Below, piece after piece: positions 48,188 to 60,811 of a stretch of DNA of 64,000 nt. Under the pieces are notes generated by a model that made no database searches, was not told the DNA's origin, and was given only the letters and a program-made list of their open reading frames with translations. The DNA comes from Anaeramoeba ignava (Eukaryota; Metamonada; Anaeramoebidae). Made by a program: the position numbers and the translations under genes. The stretch spans positions 355,632-419,631 of the forward strand of contig JAPDFW010000075.1 of NCBI GenBank assembly GCA_028826165.1, in the 5' to 3' direction. Each line of letters starts with the position of its first letter. Within the stretch, counting starts at the first letter, position 1.

Positions 48188-51100
48188 TTAATTTTGTTTT
48201 TGATTTAAGATGATGTTTTTTTCAAGAATTCTTTTTTGTTTAAATTCTTTAATTTTTGTATCAAATATTGATTTTGGATCAATTTGATAATAATCTTTTG
48301 CTTCAATTAATTCTCCAATCAATTTATCAGTAATTTCAAGATCTTTTTCAAATTCATCAAAATAAAAATAATAAATCAATGCTTTCAAAGTTTGATAAGA
48401 AAATTTACTATAATCATTAACTTGACAAGAATCATCTTTAACAGAAATAAACATTCCTTTAAATAATCCACTTCTTGCTGCCAAAACAAATTTATGAACT
48501 TTGATTTCTTGATCATCTTTAATAATTGAAAAATCACTTGTTTTCTCATTTTCATAAATTTTTCTTAAATCATTTCTTAAACCTGGTCTTCCAAATTTCT
48601 TTTTATAGTCATTAATTCCAATTTTTTGTGAAATTTCCTTAAAATTTTTCCTTTCTTCTTTTGTAGTTCCAAATGATAAATAAAGACATTTTAAATATTG
48701 TTTAACATTTTCTTCTGAATAACTTGCAAAAACATCAAGTGCTTTTTCCATATTTTCTTCTCCAATTCTTGATTGAAGAAATGTTTTGTTTATTCTAATA
48801 TAAGATCCTTCATTTGTTGTTATTATATAATCAAATAATTCAGGAATTTCCATTAATTCTAAAAAATTATTATGATAAACTCGATATTTTTTAATCCATT
48901 TCTTAATTGGCTGATATAAATTCTTTGTTTCAATCATAATATTTGCTCCATAATTAATTAATAAACCTATCTTCTCTTTATATTCATCACGAACATAATA
49001 AATTGGTGTTTGTTCCTAAAATTTTTTTTTATTTGAGATTAATTTCAAAACTATTTATAAAATATAAAATAAAAATAAATCATACATCCTTTTTCTATTT
49101 ATAAAAATAAAAATAAAAATAAAAATAAATTTTAATTTTAATTTTAATTTTAATTTTTTTCAACAAACTATTTAATTTTCATAAAGAAAGTTAAAATTAA
49201 TTTTAATTTTAATTTTAAATTTGTTTTGTTTTGATTTTTTTGATAATAATAAAATTATTTTACCATAAATCTTTTGATTTGGATTTGCTCCATTAATTAA
49301 AAGTAATTCAAGAATTTCTGCAGTTGAATAAGAAACAACATTGTGCATTAATGAATTATACTAAATATTAAATAAATATTATTTTTACTTTTAAAGGAAT
49401 TTTCTATATTCAATTATTTTTTTTTTACTGATGACTAAATATTTAATTTAGATTTAATTTAGATTTAATTTGTAGATTTAATTTAGATTTAATTTAGATT
49501 TAATTTAGATTTAATTTAGATTTAATTTAGATTTAATTTAGATTTAATTTATATTTAATTTGAATTTAGATTTAATTTGAATTTAAAACTATTACATTTT
49601 GAAATGAAACATTTGCTCCTTTTTTAATTAAAAATTCAATAGTATCTTTATTAATTCTTTTATAATAAATGCATTCACTTAAAACTGAATATGTCTATAA
49701 TTTTATAAAATAAAATAAATTAAATTAAATTTCTTGTTTCTCAAATATAATTAATTGATAAATTTACAGTGTTTTCATATTCAAATTCTAATTTTGCACC
49801 ATTTTCTAATAATAAATTAATAATTTCAATATTATTTCTTTCACAAGCAGCTACTAATGGATTTTTTCTCTATAATATAATTTTAAATCCAAATTAAATC
49901 CAAATTAAATTTATTTTAAATATTTTTTGTTACTCCCTAATATTTTTTAAATCAATTTTTATATTTTGTTTTCAATATTTTTTAATTTATTATTTTTTTT
50001 TACAAATGCTAAATTAACATCAGCTCCTTCTTGAATAAATAATTTCACAATATCAATAGGATTATCATCAATATACTGAATTGCTTGAGTAAGTAATGTA
50101 CTTCCCTTTTAAAAAAATTCAAAAAAATTTAAAAAAATTGAATATTTTCTTTTCTAAAATAATTTTATATAAAATTATTGTTTTCCTTTTTTGTTTACAT
50201 CATGTTGATTATTCAAAGGAAATCCTTTAGATAATAATAATTTATATGTTCTAATATCGCTATGTCGTACATTAATTAATTTGAATATTGGATTATAATG
50301 CCCCTAATAGATAATAAAAATATTATTCAAGATTATTAAATATTATTTTTAATTCTTTCTTTTTTTATAAGATACAGTTAATGTTGTATCAATTAAAACA
50401 TTAGAATCAATAAGAAATTTAATTTTTTCATATGTTGGAGTTTGACATGCTCTAATTAAAATAATTGGATATTTTTGAGCTTCATTATCATCATCCTAAA
50501 AAAAAAAGAGAAGAAAGAAATTACTTTCTTATTAATTATTAATATTTAAATTAAATTAAATTCAATTCAAACACTATAACCCCATCTATCAACATACTAT
50601 TTTTATTTTTATTTTTATTTTTATTTTTATTTTTATTTTTATTTTTATTTTTATTTTTATTTTTATTTTTATTTTTATTTTTAATTTTATTGTTTACTTT
50701 CGCATTTAAATCACCACCTGCTTCAATAAATAATTTTATAGTTTCAATAGAAACCTTTTCATTTATTAAAGCTTTTTCAAAACCAGAGTAATCATACTAA
50801 ATAAAAATAATAATTTTTTAATTAAATCAAAAAAAGAAATATTATTATTTACATATCTATTATTAACATCACAACCTGCTTCAATTAATAATTTAATTAA
50901 ATCATTATTTTCAGGACATTGTTCAATTGCAACATAAATAGGAGATGGAGATGACTAAATTAAATATATATAAATATAAATTTGAATTAATAAAAATTCA
51001 ATTTTATCCCTTTTTTCTTATAAATAAAATCAAACATATTCTTTTGGATTCAATTCTAAATTAAAGCTCAACAATTTCTTAATAACTGATATATTTTGTC

Positions 51101-54100
51101 CTGCTCTAATTGCTTGGCTTATTATTCCTCTATAAAACTAAATTTTGAAAAAAGAAAATGGAAATAATTTTTTAAATTATTATTATCATTTTTTTAAATT
51201 AAATTAAATTAATTTATGAAACACTAACATAATAACCTTTATTGAGTAATTTGATATCAATATTAGCATCAACAAATAATTGAATAATTTCAGGTGTTGT
51301 ATTTTTATTAGATATAACTGTTGAAAATGGTTTTATCCACTATTTTAATTTCCAAAATAAATAAATTAAATTAAATTAATTTAAATTAATTTAATTTTAC
51401 ATACTTTTTTTGTTTTAAAATCAATTAATAAAATAAAATAATTTAAATTTAATTTAATTTAATTAAATTTTACATACTTTTTTGTTTAAAGAATTTTATT
51501 TTATTTTATTAAATAATTAAATAATTTTTTTTATTGATATTTCTTACAGATTTTTGTTCACTTTCTTGATATTCTTTTGTTTTCATACATTCGTTAATTG
51601 ATCTTTTTATAAGTTCTATATCACTGTTTTTCATTAATATGTAAATAAGTGGTGAATTATTCTTTTTATTTATTTATTTATTATTTAATTAGTTTATAAT
51701 TATAATAATAAAAAAATAAAAAATACTTGCTAAATTTTTAATAAAATAAACAAAATATAAATCAATATTATTAATAAAATCATTTCTTAAATTTACACTC
51801 TAATAATTTATTTATAAATATAAAATATAAATATAAATTTAAATTTATTTTTACTTACATCAGTTATACTTATATTTGCTCCATTTTCTATAAAAAGATT
51901 AAAAATTTCTAAATCTAAAGGTTGAAGACATAAATAATGAAAAGGTGTTCGTTTCTTAAAGAGAAATATATTAAATATAAATATAATTATTTTTACTTCA
52001 AGATTTAAATTTTAATTTTACTGGCTTTAAAATATAAAATTTAAAAGAAATATAAATTAAAAGAAATTAAATTAAATTAAATTAAATCTTTTTTACTTTC
52101 TAATTTTTCATTTCAAATATTATTTTTTTTCATTAAATTCTTTCTAAAATTATCTTTTTTTTTGTGATAATATTAATATATTATTTACATCTCGTAAATT
52201 TAAATCAGCTCCTAATTTAATTAATTTTTTAATTCTTTCAATATTTCTTGAATTTTGTAATTCAACATGAAGAATTGTTCGACCCTTAAAAAATTAAAAA
52301 TTAAAAATTAAAAAATAAAAATCTGATTTGCTTTCTTTAAAATTAATTTACAATAACCTATTTTTTTAAAAATATATAATAAATATAATAAATATAATAA
52401 ATATAAAAAAATTTATAAATAAATAATAATTACATCTTGTTGATTAATATCAAATCCTTTATCTAATAATTCATCAATTAATGGATCATTTGGATGATTA
52501 TCAAATAATAAATGAAGAATATTTTCATTCTATAAATTTATAAAAATTAAATTCTTGTTTTGTTTTGTTTTGTTTTGTTTTGTAATTTTTTACTGCCTAA
52601 TAACAAAAACAAAATCAATTTTAATTTTTTAAAAAAGAAGTTTTATTTGTTTTTAAATATTTACATTCTAATTTAATTAAAAAGTTTTAATCATTTTAAA
52701 AATGAAAAAAAATGAAAAATGAAAATTTTACATTTGAAATTTTTATATCATCAATTCCCTTATTAAATAATAAATCAAGAAGTTTTTTATATTCCTCATG
52801 TTTGCAAGCTAAAAGAACTGGAAAATCACCAAACTAAATTGATATTATTTAGATTTAATATTTTGATATAAATTTATTATAAATAAAATTACTTTCTATT
52901 ATTTAATTTTTTTGTTATAAATTTAAAAGAAATTAAGAAAAAGAAATAAAAAAGAAATTATTATATACATCTTCTGCATTAATATCCATTCCTTTTTCAA
53001 TTAATTTCTCAATAATTTCAATTGAACAACCTGAAAAAATTGCAAAAGTTAAATAACTCCTCTTTTAAATTAAATTAACAAATTTTAAAATATAAATATA
53101 AATATAAAATTAAAATTCTATTTTCTTTATACTTTATTATTGTATTCTAAATCAGTTTGAAATTGAAGAATCATTTCAACACGTTCTAATGAATTGTTTC
53201 TTATTGCTAATGATAAGTAATCTTCTTCCTATTAAAAATTTAATATTATTTCCAAAAAATTTAAATAAAAATAAAAATAAAAATTATTATTTACCATCTA
53301 GATAATTAATAAATAAATAAATAAATATTAAATAAATATAAAGGTATATCTTGTTTTTTTTTACTTCCTATATTAACATTTATTAATAAATTCAAATTTT
53401 ATTTTATTATTAATAATATTATTACATTTTTTTAATATCAAAGTTTTTTTCACTTTTGAAAGTAAAAAGTTTAATAATTTCATCTGAAACGTTTTTAATT
53501 AAAAGCTAAATGTAAAGGTGTGTTTTTCTTTTTAAAAGGAAATAAAATAATTAAATTAAATTTAATTAAAATAAATTTTAATTTTAAAAATACATCCTTT
53601 TTTTTTTAAAAACAAAATATTAATAAATATTAATAAATAAGAAATGAATTAAAATGATATTTTAAATGAAAAATTATTTACTTTCTAAAAAATAAATAAT
53701 AAATTGTTTTGTTACTAAAATTTAATCTAAAAAAATTAGAAAAAAATATACATCAAGTAAATCTAAATTTGCACCAGATTCAATTAATAATTTAATAATT
53801 TCAATATTTGGCTTACTTTTATCTAATTCAATATGTAAAACTGTTTCTTTCTTTAAATTATAAAATGTAATATAATATAAACATAATATAAATTTTTAAA
53901 TTTATTTTTCATATTTTTTATCATATTAAATTAATAATAATAATAATAATTACTTGCTAAATTTAAATTTTAAAATAAAAAAACAATTTCCTTTTTCTTT
54001 TATTTATTATAATTACTTGCTAAATATTTAATTATTAATATTTAATTATTAATATTTAATATTTAAAATATTTTTTACATTTTGAGCATTTATATCAATT

Positions 54101-55066
54101 TTCTTGGAAATTAAAAATTGAATAATATCAATTGATAAATTAAATTTTAAAGCATAATGTAAAGCATTTTCATTACAATTATTAGTAAAAAATAAATTTG
54201 CATTTCTATCACAAAGATATTTAATCATTTCCAAATTCATTTTTTTTGAAATGACATAAAATAAAGGTGTTTCAAACTAAAAAAAAGAAAAGGTTTTTTT
54301 TAAAACATTTTAATAATCAAATTCTAAATTAAATTAAATTAAATTAAATTAAATTACATTCTAATAAATAATAAATTTTAATTTCAATTTTAATTTTAAT
54401 TTCAATTTAATTTTAATTTAATTTTAATTTTAATTTTAATTTTAATTTTAATTTTAATTTTAATTTTAATTTTAATTTTAATTTTAATTTTAATTTTAAT
54501 TTTAATTTTAATTTTAATTTTAATTTTAATTTTAATTTTAATTTTAATTTTAATTTTAATTTTAATTTTAATTTTAATTTTAATTTTAATTTTAATTTTA
54601 ATTTTAATTTTAATTTTAATTTTAATTTTAATTTTAATTTTAATTTTAATTTTAATTTTAATTTTAATTTTAATTTTAATTTTAATTTAATTTAATTTAA
54701 TTTTAATTTTAATTTTAATTTTAATTTCAATTTTAATTTTATTTAATTACTTCCTAAATTAATCAATAATAAAAATATAAAATAAAAATGTTTTTCTTTT
54801 GTTTGTTTGTTTTTTTAATTTTATTTACATTAACTGAATTAACATCAGATCCATTTTTTAAAATTTCATCTAATTCTTCAAATGATTTTTTATCATCAAT
54901 TGCTTCAAAAAAATCTAAAGCTGACTATTTTATTATTAATATAAAAAATAAATTAAAATTTTTTTCAATTATTTTTTTTTTTTACATTAAATTTATCATC
55001 ATCATATTCATCAAGAGTTTCAATTCTTTCATCTTCTTCAAAAAAATTAAACAATAAAGCATCCAT
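48188..55066 (-). CDS. Ankyrin-repeat protein with C-terminal BTB domains, microexon-rich
   Basis: Starts at 55066 (MDALLFNFFEEDERIETL). About 23 ordinary exons, most near 99 nt and phase 0, each carry one ankyrin repeat, separated by introns of ~58-100 nt; at least 21 3-6-nt microexons sit between them. Sample exons: 55066-54986, 54924-54829, 54276-54079, 53850-53752, 53527-53426. The last exon runs from ~49017 and codes for two BTB-like regions, the second clear (SDFSIIKDDQEIKVHKFVLA, ARSGLFKGMF, LKALIYYFYFDEF). Ankyrin-BTB proteins are usually scaffolds or cullin-3 adaptors; that is inference. Two breaks are seen: the exon 53527-53426 has an in-frame TAA at 53497-53495 removed by deleting one T, and the exon ending at 49264 is one base out of phase. 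About 23 ankyrin repeats in total. Confidence 0.8.
49440..49590. repeat. (TTTAATTTAGAT)n intron repeat
   Basis: About eleven copies of tttaatttagat between ankyrin exons of the BTB gene, upstream in transcript terms of the TCATCA microexon's partner exon. Confidence 0.75.
50598..50690. repeat. (TTTTTA)n hexamer in ankyrin-BTB intron
   Basis: About 15 perfect copies of ttttta directly beside a possible short exon at 50580-50600. Makes that intron hard to resolve. Confidence 0.8.
54370..54740. repeat. (TTTTAA)n array in ankyrin-BTB intron
   Basis: About 55 copies of ttttaa, nearly perfect, between microexons GAA (54753-54751) and AAT (54360-54358). The transcribed strand (TTAAAA) has neither GT nor AG. 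Confidence 0.9.
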
Positions 55067-55623
55067 TTCTAATTAATTTTTTTTATTTATTTATTTTTCA
55101 AAACAAAATGAAAAAATGAAAAATGAAAAAATGAAATTTTTATTTTTTAAAAAGAAAAAAAAAACAATTATTTTTTATTATCAAATTCTTAATTTTCTTT
55201 CTAATAAAAAAAAACAAAACAACAACATATAAGAATTTAATAATAAAAATAGAATTGAATAAGAAAAATAATTTTAATTTTTCTTCTTCTCTTTTTGAAT
55301 TTTTTGAATTTGATTTTATAAAAAGTATTTTTGCCAATATAAAATCAAATTAAATAAGAAAATGACTTTGATTTAAATTATTATTTTTTAATTTTCAAAT
55401 TATTATTTTTAATTTTTAATTTTTAATTTTTGATTTTTGATTTTTAATTTTTGATTTTTGATTTTTGATTTTTGATTTTTGATTTTTAATTTTTAATTTT
55501 TAATTTTTAATTTTTTGAAAGTTTATATTTAACTAAATCTTGAAAGTGAAAATAGTTACAAAATTAAACATTTTTAAATTATCAAAAAAAAATTATTAAT
55601 TTTTGTTTTGTTTTGTTTTGTTT
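55067..55623. other. Intergenic gap between the two ankyrin genes
   Basis: Holds TTTCATTTTT-type elements on the minus strand just upstream of the BTB gene start (55095-55140), a tttttgat/tttttaat run at 55400-55515, and no supported gene. Small ORFs here are A/T-tract artefacts. Confidence 0.5.
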
Positions 55624-58600
55624 TTAAATATTTGAAATGAGAATTTTTTGATCTTTTTCAAATTGATTTTGATTTTGATTTTGATTTTGATTTTGATTTT
55701 GATTTTGATTTTGATTTTGATTTTGATTTTGATTTTGATTTTGATTTTGATTTTGATTTTGATTTTGATTTTGATTTAAATTTTGATTTAAATTTTGATT
55801 TTGATTTAAATTTTGATTTTGATTTTGATTTTGATTTTGATTTTGATTTTTGATTTTCGTTTTGATTTCGATTTTGATTTTGATTTTGATTTTGATTTTG
55901 ATTTTGATTTTGATTTTGATTTTGATTTTGATTTTGATTTTGATTTTGATTTTGATTTTGATTTTGATTTTGATTTTCATTTTGATTTTGATTTTGATTT
56001 TGATTTTGATTTTGATTTTTTTGATTTTGATTTTGATTTTTTGATTTTGATTTTGATTTTGATTTTGATTTTGATTTTGATTTTGATTTTGATTTTGATT
56101 TTGATTTAAATTTTGATTTTGATTTTGATTTTGATTTTGATTTTGATTTTGATTTAAATTTTGATTTTGATTTTGATTTTGATTTTGATTTTGATTTTGA
56201 TTTTGATTTTGATTTTGATTTTGATTTTGATTTTGATTTTGATTTTGATTTTGATTTTGATTTTGATTTAAATTTTGATTTTGATTTTGATTTTGATTTT
56301 GATTTAAATTTTGATTTTCATTTTGATTTAAATTTTCAATTTGATTTAAATTTTGATTTTGATTTTGATTTAAATTTTGATTTTGATTTAAATTTTGATT
56401 TTGATTTTGATTTTGATTTTCAATTTGATTTTCAATTTGATTTTGATTTTCGTTTTCGTTTTCGTTTTCAAATTGATTTCGGTTTTCAGTTTGACTTTTG
56501 CTTCTTGTGTGAATCCTGATTAAATTAATTTGAATATTTTGTTTTATTTTTTGAATTTCATTATTTTGAATATTTTGATTATTTTGAATATTTTGATTAT
56601 TTTGATTATTTTGATTATTTTGAATATTTTGAATATTTTGAATATTTTGAATATTTTGAATATTTTGAATATTTTCATTATTTTGATTATTTTCATCAGT
56701 TTCAATATCATTATTTTCATCAGTTTCATTATCTTCTTTTTCAGATAAAGAATTAAAATAACTTTCATCATTTTCACTATCAATATGATCAATTAAATAA
56801 TCAGTTAAATCACTATCTTCTCTTTTGATTTCAAAACTTTGACTTGAAACAAGAGAAAGTTTATGTTTAGATTTATGTTTAGGTTTATCAGTATTTTCAT
56901 TAAAAATATCATCAGCTTCAGATGAAAAATCATTTTCATTTGAATTTTCAATTTCACTTTCTGTTTCATTTTCATTTGAATTTTCATTTGAATTTTCAAT
57001 TTCGTTTGAATTTTCAATTTCAATTTCATTTGAAATTTCATTTTCATTTTCACTTTCTGTTTCTGTTTCATTTTCAGTTAAATTTTCCTTTTCTGATAAA
57101 TCATCTTTTTCTAATAAATCTTTTTCTGTTAAATCTTCTTCTTGTTTTTCATCAATAATTTCAATTAAATCATTTTCAGAAATTGATCTTTGAATATTTG
57201 ATGCTTTTCGATAAGTTTTTATTGGTTTTTTTTGTGATGTTGGTTGAATTACTTGCTTTTTAAAACATTTTTTTTCAAAGCAATTGCATCTAATTTTTGT
57301 TTTTTTTTAAGTTGATGTTTTGACCATGAAGTTAATAATTTAACACTATTTTTATCTCTATATTCCAATGCAAGTTGTAATGGTGTTTTTTGATCATTAT
57401 TAGCTAAATTTCCATCAGCATGTTTTTTTAATAAAACTAAAATAATATCTTGTCTTCTACGAACTACAGCTTTATGTATTGATGTCCAACCCTTAAATAA
57501 AATAATTTTAAATTTTAATTTTAATTTTAATATTAAATTTTAATTTTATTTTTAAATTTAATTTTAATTTTAAATTTAATTTTGATTTTAATTTTAATTT
57601 TAATTTTAAATTTAATTTTATAAATGAATTTTAAGTTTACATCTTTATCTTGTGCATTTACATTTGCCTTAAAACGAATAAGTAAATCAATAAATGGTTT
57701 TTGAATATTACTTCCACATGCAATTAATAATGGTGTATTCATCTTTTTTTTTTTGTTAAAAAATTGATTTACAAAATTAGAAATAAATTTAATTATTATT
57801 TTTTTGATTTTAATTTTATATAAAACATTTATATCAATAGCATTAATATTTGCTCCTTTTTTTAATAATTCAGATGCTGCAGTAATATTTCCACTTTGAG
57901 CACAATAATGTAAAGGTGTTAATCCCTTAATAATAAATTAAAAATTATTTCAAAATAAATATTAATAATTCTTAATAAATCATAAAAAATACTAAATAAT
58001 CTCTTTCATTAACATCAGCTCCTAATCCAATTAAATAACTAATAATTTTATTTGAACAATTTAATGAAGCTGTATGAAGTGGACGCCAACCCTTTTTATT
58101 TAATTATTTATAAATTATTTAATTATTAATTATTTATTAATTATTTAATTTTTTATTTATAATTTTACAGTTTTTGTTTCTCCATTAACATCAGCTCCAT
58201 TTTTAACTAAAATTTTGATTAATTCTGTGCAACAATTAGGATTATCACAAGCATAATGAAGTGGTGTTAATCCCTTAATAATATTTTTAATAAATTTAAT
58301 AAATTTAATATTTTTAATAAATTTAATAAATTTAATATTTTTATTTTTATTTTTATTACAAACTAATTAAAACCAAAAAATAATAATTTAAATAAATATT
58401 TCCAATAAATTTATTCATAAATTTATACTTTATTTTGAACAACATTTGCACCTGATGAAATTAAAAGTTTTGTAATATTAACATTTGCTAATTTAGAACT
58501 AAAATGTAAAGGAGTATCTCCCTATAAAAAATATACAAATAAATAAATATAAGAAATGAATTGAAAATATTTTTTAAAATTTAATCAAATGTAATTCTTT

Positions 58601-59028
58601 TGAAATAATTCTAAATATTACACAAGTTCCAATAGAATTAACATTTGCTCCTAATGTTATTAATTCTTGGATAATTTGAATTTTTTGTTTAAGAATTGCA
58701 AAATGTAAAAGTGGTAAACCCTTTAATAAAAAATTAAAAATTATTTTAATTAAATTTAATTACAAAAATTTATTAAATTTAATATCTTTAAAAACAAATT
58801 TTTTTGTTTACATCCTAATTTAAAATTAATATTAAAATATAATAAAAAATAAAATAAATATAAAATAAAAATATATACGCATTGATTTTTATTATTGAAA
58901 AAAATTTTTTTTTTTGTTTTTTTTACTTTATTTTTTTTTTCAAAATCAATCCTTCCTCTTTTTGAAATTGCTTGAATTTTCTTTAAATTTCCAGTTTCAA
59001 TAAGTTCAAAAATGTTTTGATTTCCCAT
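55624..59028 (-). CDS. Ankyrin-repeat protein with acidic and Asn/Gln-rich tail
   Basis: Starts MGNQNIFELIETGNLKKIQ at 59028. Exons 59028-58927, microexon 58814-58812 (GAT), 58720-58622, then exons ending near 58440, 58190, 58000, 57830 and 57640, and a last long part from ~57492 with one more 66-nt intron (57253-57188). About nine ankyrin repeats: GLPLLHFAILKQ, GDTPLHFSSKLA, GLTPLHYACDNP, GWRPLHTASLN, GLTPLHYCAQSG, MNTPLLIACGSN, GWTSIHKAVVRR, KTPLQLALEYRD. The rest is an acidic region (ENETETESENEN), a block containing KPKHKSKHKLSLVSSQSF, then IQN/NQN repeats ending FEKDQKILISNI. No TM or catalytic domain. A TTT microexon (58362-58360) adds F before GLTPLH. Likely scaffold; function unknown. 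Confidence 0.75.
55664..56445 (-). repeat. Asn/Gln codon repeat with internal Ile-Lys window
   Basis: Plus-strand ttttga hexamers with tttaaa variants, read on the minus strand as Gln-Asn. An 8-mer near 56036-56043 shifts the repeat phase by two and a 7-mer near 55851-55857 shifts it by one more, so the ~185 bp between read as Ile-Lys and the frame returns to Asn-Gln before the stop. Confidence 0.85.
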
Positions 59029-59234
59029 TTTTCTTTTTATTTTAAGTTTAAATTTCTTCTTTTTATCTTTGTTTTTGTGTTTATTTTAATTTTAATTTTA
59101 ATTTTAATTTCTCTTCAATTTGAATTTTAAAAAAAAAAACCAAATGCAAAAAAAAAAAGGTTTTTTTTATTGGATTTTATAAACTAAATTTTAAACCGAC
59201 AATTTAAAGAATAAAAAAATTGAAAAATGAAAAA

Positions 59235-59925
59235 TAAAAAAATGAAAAAAATTTAAATCAAATTAAATCAAATTAAATTAAATTAAATTAAATTAAATTA
59301 AATTAAATCAAATCAAATTAAATATTTAAATTTAAATCAAATCAAATTAAATCAATATTTAAATTAAATTAAAAATAAATTAAATTAAATATTTAAATCA
59401 AATCAAATTAAATTTAAATCAAATCAATATTTAAATTAAATTTAAATCAAATTAAATTAAATTAAAATCAAATATTTAAATTTAAATTAAATTAAAATAT
59501 TTAAATTAAATCAAATATTTAAATTTCAAATCAAAAATTAAATTAAATTAAATATTTATCAAATCAAATTAAATTAAATATTTAAATCAAATCAAATTAA
59601 ATATTTAAATTTAAATCTCAAATTAAATTAAATCAAATTAAATTAAATCAAATTAAATTAAATTAAATCAAATATTTAAATTAAATAATTAAATTAAATA
59701 TTTAAATCAAATTAAATTAAATTAAATCAATTAAATCAAATTAAATATTTAAATTAAATTAAATTAAATTAAATCAAATTAAATCAAATATTTAAATTAA
59801 ATCAAATTAAATATTTAAATTAAATCAAATATTTAAATCAAATTAAATATTTAAATCAAATCAAATATTTAAATCAAATCAAATATTTAAATCAAATCAA
59901 ATATTCAAATCAAATATTCAATAAT
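59235..59925. repeat. AT repeats of aaattaaatcaaat units
   Basis: Pentamer-based array (aaatt, aaatc) with aaatatttaaat spacers upstream of the small-membrane-protein array. No coding frame; it fills most of the 950-bp gap after the ankyrin gene. Confidence 0.85.
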
Positions 59926-59980
59926 TCAATTTCATTTTTTTTCATTTTTTTTCAATTTTTTTTCAAAAACAAAATAAATA

Positions 59981-60811
59981 ATGGATACATCATTTAAAAC
60001 ACTTGTTGGCAAATCAAATGCACAATTTCTTGGAGTTTGTGCTTTGTTTTTGATAGTTTGTGTTTTTGTTTTTTATTTTTTTGGATTTATTTTTTTGTAA
60101 AATAAAAGAAGAATTTAAAATAAAATTTTTATTTTATTTTTTAAAAAAAATATAAATGATTTAGATTGGAATTGTTTTAGGAGGTATTGGATATAGTGGA
60201 GCAGTTTATGAATTAGGTTATATTGGTACAGGAATTTTCGCATTATCAATTATATTTGTTTTGGTTATACTTTCAGTATTTTGTACTCGAACATATCAGT
60301 AAAATTTATTTAATTTAATTTAATTTAATTACTTTCCAAAATCAAAATCAAAATCAAAATCAAAATCAAAATCAAAATCAAAATCAAAATCAAAATTTAA
60401 ATCAAAATATAAATCAAAATCAAAATCAAAATCAATTCATTTATTTAATTTTAATTTAAACAAAAAATAAAATAAAAAAGAATAAAAGATGTTTTTGGAT
60501 CAAAACAATTTGGTTTATATTATCAACAAATTCAAAATCAAAAAAAGATTCCAATTCGAAATCAATATCAATATCAACAAATTCCAAATCAAATTCCAAA
60601 TCAAATTCCAAATCAAATTCCAAATCAAATTCCAAATCAAATTCCAAATCAAATTCCAAATCAAATTCCAAATCAAATTCCAAATCAAATTCAAATCAAT
60701 ATTCAAAATTTCTCCAAATTCCAAATCAAAATCCAAAATCAAAATCAAAATCAAAAATCAAAATATTCAAAATTTAAATCAATATCAACAATTTCTCCAA
60801 TTTCAAAATAA
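59981..60811 (+). CDS. Small two-TM protein with Gln/Pro/Asn-rich tail, family X copy 1
   Basis: Exons 59981-60055, 60165-60298 and 60481-60811 (179 aa as read). Family not recognised. Residues ~16-38 form TM1 (LGVCALFLI joined to IGIVLGGIGYSG) and ~47-70 TM2 (GTGIFALSIIFVLVILSVF), then a tail RTYQIKDVFGSKQFGLYYQQ followed by ten or so IPNQ repeats. Compared with copy 2 at 62139, two extra bases (in the A-run near 60761 and at aataac near 60808) make the frame stop early at 60809-60811; the old Gln-rich frame continues to the TGA near 60923. Intron 2 contains an aaaatc hexamer run. Exon 2 has the same length (134 nt) as exon 2 of Y1. Confidence 0.65.

Larger units (their letters stand above)
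49086..54753 (-). other. Series of 3- and 6-nt microexons in ankyrin-BTB gene
   Basis: Minus-strand pattern AG-codon-GTAA/GTAT inside introns: GAA 54753-54751, AAT 54360-54358, CAA 54019-54017, CAA 53956-53954, AAA 53684-53682, GAT 53596-53594, GAA 53367-53365, ATG 53297-53295, AAA 52895-52893, AAT 52667-52665, GCA 52591-52589, GTTATT 52357-52352, AAA 52099-52097, CCA 52024-52022, AGT 51799-51797, CAA 51729-51727, TAT 51476-51474, TAT 51403-51401, GGA 49936-49934, TCATCA 49434-49429, GAT 49088-49086. Each is flanked by introns of about minimal size (for example 59, 60, 67, 66 nt). Adding the codons restores repeat spacing, e.g. IDINAQN-Q-Q-KETVLH and NLDLLD-K-D-KNTPLH. No transcript data were available. 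Confidence 0.7.

Noticed and set aside
50575-50600. Possible 16-22-nt exon YVDRWGY in the ankyrin-BTB gene
   Set aside because: Coding-like, but phases do not fit both neighbours and the ankyrin spacing is already long there; left unassigned.
57250-57252. In-frame TAA in the second ankyrin gene, first taken for a break
   Set aside because: It falls in a 66-nt GTAATT...AG intron (57253-57188) whose removal keeps the frame into the acidic region.
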